8,113 bases of DNA from NCBI GenBank assembly GCA_029288195.1, contig JARFPR010000291.1, positions 1 through 8,113 of the forward strand, in the 5' to 3' direction. Made by a program: the position numbers and the translations under genes. Under the pieces are notes generated by a model. It worked only from the letters and a program-made list of their open reading frames with translations. It was not told where the DNA came from and did no database searches. This document shows positions 4,826-8,113 of the stretch, piece by piece (positions within the stretch are counted from its first letter, which is position 1; each line of letters opens with the position of its first letter). This DNA is from Gammaproteobacteria bacterium. GTDB taxonomy: Bacteria > Pseudomonadota > Gammaproteobacteria > GCA-001735895.

Positions 4826-7534
4826 CTAGGCGACTGACTGCTTTAACAGTTTCACCGGCTTTTGTTTCAGATCGAGGTCGATCAGAAACTGGTTCATGAT
4901 GGACTCGGCATTGTAATCCCGGCTCCGGCGCAACGCGTTTTGCCGTATGGCGCCATGCATTGACCGATTGGAAAAGTGATCGATGATCTGCTGACTAAGC
5001 TGTTCGAGGTTATCGGCAAGGTAGCCGTTGACACCGTGCTGAATGATGTCCCGAGGTCCCTTGCAGTTATAGGCAATCACCGGCATCGCGTTGGCAAAGG
5101 CTTCGAGCACGACGTTGCCAAAGGTATCGAATCGCGACGGGAACAACTTCAAATCCAGGCTGGCATAAAACTGGTGCAGTTGCTGCTTGTCGATCCATCC
5201 GGTAAACAGCGCATCGGGCAATTCCCGCTCCAGTTCTTGCTGGTAAGGGCCGGTGCCGCAAATAACCAGCTTTGCATTCGGAATAGCGCGTCGCACGAGG
5301 CGCATGATTTGAGGTAATTCATCGAGGCCCTTCTCACGGCTCAGTCGCCCCGCATAGATCAGCACCGGTGTGTTTTCATCCGCATCTGCAAACAGATCGG
5401 ATTTTTTAAGCCTGACGGGCTTGCGCTCGATCGCTTCTACATGGTGAGCGGTTAACTTGACCCGCTCCGGTTCAAGCTGCATTTCGTGATCGGTAAGCCA
5501 CTGCTGGTGCTCCCGGTTCAGCACAAATACGCAGGAGAACTGGCCATAGAAAAAGCGCAGAACACGGCGTACCCGGTCACGTTCGTGCTGATTCAGATCG
5601 GTATTGTGGCGGATAAAATCAAGCCAGTCGGTATGCATGAAAAAATAGCAGGGCACGTTAAACATATGCTTGAGCATCAACGCCACAACCGCCATCGGGC
5701 CCTCGGTCGAACAGATCACCCGGTCGTAACCGCCTTCGTAGAAAATACGGCTTATCTCCATCAGATCCGGGATGCGCAGTTCCTGGCCACCAAATCCTTC
5801 GAGTGTAAAGCTTGTCAGGGGCCGTACCACTCGCAGATGCGGCTCATCTGCGGCAGTAGCATGACAGATCAGAAAATCGATCGGCATATCGCTACGCTGA
5901 ATCTCGGCGAGTTTTCCGGAAAGCGAACTGGAAACCCCGTTACGGTCTTTCAGGGTATCGGTCAGGTAAAGCGCTCTTTTGGGGTGCTGGTTATGGCCTA
6001 TGTATTGTGAAAACTCGTCCAGGAAACGACGATTTTGATAAAGCAGCCGGGTACTACCCATCATCGTGGCGAGCAGGCTCAGGCCGACCAGAACCGGAAA
6101 ACTCAACAGATCGAGTAACCGGCCCAGGTTGAACTCGCTCATGTTGGAATGCGGTTTACTGGTCCCGAAGGCGAGCTCCGTAATCTGCATCGGGACTTCG
6201 AAATTACGCGTAATTTCCTCGGTTGACAGGTTTTCTAGCCGGCCGTTGAAACCGCCGCGCGCGCAATCTGCGATACGCCTTACAACCAGTTTATTCAGTT
6301 CGTTATATAATTCTGTAATCGAGTTGTTAACCGTTGTAACGAACACCTCGTGTGGCTGATCGCGACTGTCGGCAATCTTTTCAAGATGCTCGATACAGAA
6401 TCGATAATCCTTATTGACCTTCCACTTGACCAGTTTGCCCGGTTTTTTGCCCTGCAATGCATCATGGACGAACTGGAAAAATTTCTGCGTATTTTTATAC
6501 TTTTGCATTTCCAGCAAAAGATTGCCGATGGTAAAACAGGCTATCTTGTCGGAAAGTTCTCCACGATGAAAAATCAACCGTAGCAGCCCGGGATCCTTGA
6601 TCCGCGTTGCTACCTGCGCCGAGTAATCCAGCAGCGCAATATTAAGCTTGTCGCTTTCCCCGACGTAACCGAACGGTGCAACCCGCCCCGCGCGTATGGC
6701 TTCGAGCGCGAGTTGCGATGCCGGCGTGGTTTTAAGTTTCGATTGAAGATCCGGAACGTGCAGGTACGATCCGCATTGCCCGGCGAATATCCCCATGTGG
6801 CAATCCGACCCCCCGGTCAGGACTTTTGGCCGCGCGGGATCGACACCAAAATCCGCCGGATCAAGCCGGTGCTTGCGGGCATAGCCGAGAATTTTTTCCT
6901 GGTCGAGACCCTGCACCCAGTTCAGTGTCAGCACGCTTTGCCACCGGTCTCTCTGACCGTTCAAAACTTCGAACCGCTGAAACATCACCGCGAATTTTTC
7001 GAACAGCGCCAGGTCGATCCTTTCATTGCGGGTATAAAAATATAACGGGTGCGGCAGGACGACCGGGATATCGTGCTGGTTGGCATAACGCAAGAACTGG
7101 TATATGTCGCGCCGCCTGGCGTCCAGCGCCGCTTCCTGCTCCGGCGTGAAACCGTAAGTCAGCACGTGCACGAACAAATTGTACTCCGGGAAATAGCAGG
7201 TGAACTCGGTGCCCACGAGAACGTCGACTCCCCTGTCCTGTAATTCCCAGCAGGAACGGGCATTATTGTGATTGGTGATGGTAATTACATCACTGCCGTT
7301 TTTGCGCAGGCACTTGACCAGCTTCTTCGTTTTCAACCAGGTTTCAGGCAACCCCAGAATCCGACCCCACAACTCATCCGGTTTGTCGCTGTTATAGTCA
7401 TGGCAGTGCAGATCGATCCGGAGACACTCATCTGCTGGAAATCTCTGCGCCTCGGTATTCAGGTAGTTTTCGAATTCGCTACGCAACGACTTTCGAAACG
7501 CGTTCACCCCGGGATCGAACTGGATCTTGTTCAT
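4826..7534 (-). CDS. PHP-domain phosphoesterase fused to GT4-type glycosyltransferase
   Basis: This 902-residue protein has two recognisable catalytic parts. The N-terminal PHP domain (about 37-290) keeps all metal motifs: DLHCHD (41-46, H43 and H45), TNHNN (87-91, H89), GTEFT (108-112, E110), H123, HP (161-162 region) and GGSDCH (241-246, D244 and H246). It is therefore probably an active metal-dependent phosphoesterase. The C-terminal part (about 520-885) is a GT-B fold, GT4-family retaining glycosyltransferase: NGVSSSL glycine loop (532-538), YAGRLSREKG (727-736) with R730 and K735 for nucleotide-phosphate binding, GTGPY (760-764), and D-x7-E in FDTFGNVVLEAF (802-813; D803, E811). The linker (about 290-515) matches nothing I recognise and has a hydrophobic stretch at about 476-492 that could sit in the membrane. 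The ATG overlaps the TGA of the aminotransferase (ATGA), with GAGGT ten bases upstream, so translation is coupled. Next to a phospholipid decarboxylase, a glycolipid product is plausible; sugar donor and acceptor are unknown. Confidence 0.85.
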   Translation of the reverse strand: MNKIQFDPGVNAFRKSLRSEFENYLNTEAQRFPADECLRIDLHCHDYNSDKPDELWGRILGLPETWLKTKKLVKCLRKNGSDVITITNHNNARSCWELQDRGVDVLVGTEFTCYFPEYNLFVHVLTYGFTPEQEAALDARRRDIYQFLRYANQHDIPVVLPHPLYFYTRNERIDLALFEKFAVMFQRFEVLNGQRDRWQSVLTLNWVQGLDQEKILGYARKHRLDPADFGVDPARPKVLTGGSDCHMGIFAGQCGSYLHVPDLQSKLKTTPASQLALEAIRAGRVAPFGYVGESDKLNIALLDYSAQVATRIKDPGLLRLIFHRGELSDKIACFTIGNLLLEMQKYKNTQKFFQFVHDALQGKKPGKLVKWKVNKDYRFCIEHLEKIADSRDQPHEVFVTTVNNSITELYNELNKLVVRRIADCARGGFNGRLENLSTEEITRNFEVPMQITELAFGTSKPHSNMSEFNLGRLLDLLSFPVLVGLSLLATMMGSTRLLYQNRRFLDEFSQYIGHNQHPKRALYLTDTLKDRNGVSSSLSGKLAEIQRSDMPIDFLICHATAADEPHLRVVRPLTSFTLEGFGGQELRIPDLMEISRIFYEGGYDRVICSTEGPMAVVALMLKHMFNVPCYFFMHTDWLDFIRHNTDLNQHERDRVRRVLRFFYGQFSCVFVLNREHQQWLTDHEMQLEPERVKLTAHHVEAIERKPVRLKKSDLFADADENTPVLIYAGRLSREKGLDELPQIMRLVRRAIPNAKLVICGTGPYQQELERELPDALFTGWIDKQQLHQFYASLDLKLFPSRFDTFGNVVLEAFANAMPVIAYNCKGPRDIIQHGVNGYLADNLEQLSQQIIDHFSNRSMHGAIRQNALRRSRDYNAESIMNQFLIDLDLKQKPVKLLKQSVA

Positions 7535-8113
7535 GCGTTACCGACCTCATTCATGTTATCTGTCTCGAGCCGGTTGTTCCTGCGGGATTTGTCCCAATTC
7601 AGGATACCGAGGCGAGCCTTCAACATCTCTCCAAGGAGCTGACGCTTTATCGCCTTGTTGGTAAGGTCGGGCCTGAACCACCACCAGCCACCACCTTTCA
7701 TATCGAATGCGGCATCGACAAAGCATTGCATTACGCTATCGAATTCTTCGTCCGTATAATTGAGGCTCATGATTACGCGGCCGCTGCCAACCCAGCTCAG
7801 CAGGATACCGTGCTTGCGCAGGTAAAACTGAAACATCCAGTTGTAACGCCCCGGCTGGGTGTACAGAATCGTCCAGATCGATCCTAGGTTTGCAACGCGC
7901 AGCGGCAATGCACAATCCTCGAGGCGTTGATTCAATTGCTCTACTCGCGCATTCCAGACTTGCTCGCTGTGACGATAGAGTCGCTGGCAGTAAGGTAATT
8001 CGATGCGATGCAGGAACTCATTCATGGTTGCCATGACAAACGGGTGCGAGTTAAAGGTGCCGCGCGCAAACGATACGTTAACTGGCTGGTCGTCCTTGAA
8101 ACGCTTCATTAGT
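7531..8113 (-). CDS. Class III (glutamate-1-semialdehyde aminomutase-like) aminotransferase, C-terminal part
   Basis: The reading frame is open to the window edge, so the N-terminal part, including the PLP-binding lysine, lies beyond 8113; the ATG at 8109 is only an internal methionine. The visible 193 or so residues begin just after where that lysine region would end. They carry VSFARGTFNSHPFVMATMNEF, the counterpart of the segment in HemL and related class III aminotransferases that contacts the phosphate of PLP, and then the small C-terminal domain ending in GSGRVIMSLNYTDEEFDSV. The tail after this, with GGGWWWFRP, LTNKAIKRQLLGEML and a basic, Asn-rich end, is longer than in HemL. In this family such sequences occur both in tetrapyrrole synthesis and in biosynthetic clusters where they aminate a carbonyl or shift an amino group. 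The operon with a glycosyltransferase and lipid enzymes argues against housekeeping hemL. It is the most upstream visible gene of the operon; its TGA overlaps the next ATG. Confidence 0.75.
   Translation of the reverse strand, partial: LMKRFKDDQPVNVSFARGTFNSHPFVMATMNEFLHRIELPYCQRLYRHSEQVWNARVEQLNQRLEDCALPLRVANLGSIWTILYTQPGRYNWMFQFYLRKHGILLSWVGSGRVIMSLNYTDEEFDSVMQCFVDAAFDMKGGGWWWFRPDLTNKAIKRQLLGEMLKARLGILNWDKSRRNNRLETDNMNEVGNA

Noticed and set aside
5486..6010. 174-residue plus-strand frame opposite the glycosyltransferase
   Set aside because: It is a shadow of the 902-residue gene, whose domains account for this stretch; no ribosome-binding site or recognisable motif.

Overview
This window looks like chromosome from a Gram-negative proteobacterium, most likely a gammaproteobacterium. 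The reasons are moderate G+C, dense gene packing with clear Shine-Dalgarno sites, a proteobacterial-type phosphatidylserine decarboxylase and a Rhodobacter-type phosphatidylethanolamine N-methyltransferase. No rRNA, tRNA, CRISPR array, transposase or phage gene is visible, and the genus cannot be fixed from the sequence alone.

Left part, + strand: a promoter region carries a perfect 7-bp inverted repeat (49-68) just upstream of a consensus TATAAT. It is followed by an unrecognised multi-pass membrane protein (161-931), a small basic ORF (1106-1324), a PmtA-like SAM methyltransferase (1363-2085) and an alpha/beta hydrolase (2089-2970). The methyltransferase and hydrolase are almost touching. 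A short hairpin sits immediately before the methyltransferase ribosome-binding site.

Centre: positions 2971-3148 form a convergent junction with two intrinsic terminators, one for each strand. Each lies beyond the other's gene, so the two transcripts should overlap at their 3' ends.

Right part, - strand, read from 8113 down to 3149, is a tight four-gene operon. It contains a class III (glutamate-1-semialdehyde aminomutase-like) aminotransferase cut by the window edge, a 902-residue PHP-phosphoesterase/GT4-glycosyltransferase fusion, a phosphatidylserine decarboxylase-family protein, and a membrane protein related to DUF962/Mpo1 with an added C-terminal half. Junctions are a 4-bp ATGA overlap, a 20-bp gap and a 22-bp gap.

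Taken together the window is a membrane-lipid neighbourhood. The decarboxylase family makes phosphatidylethanolamine; PmtA-type enzymes methylate it towards phosphatidylcholine; Mpo1-type proteins oxidise 2-hydroxy fatty acids; alpha/beta hydrolases often cleave acyl esters; and a GT4 enzyme fused to a phosphoesterase could build a glycolipid headgroup. The most interesting hypothesis is that the minus-strand operon encodes an undescribed amino- or glyco-lipid pathway in which the decarboxylase acts on a product of the aminotransferase/glycosyltransferase pair. Family assignments are fairly firm; the pathway itself is inference.
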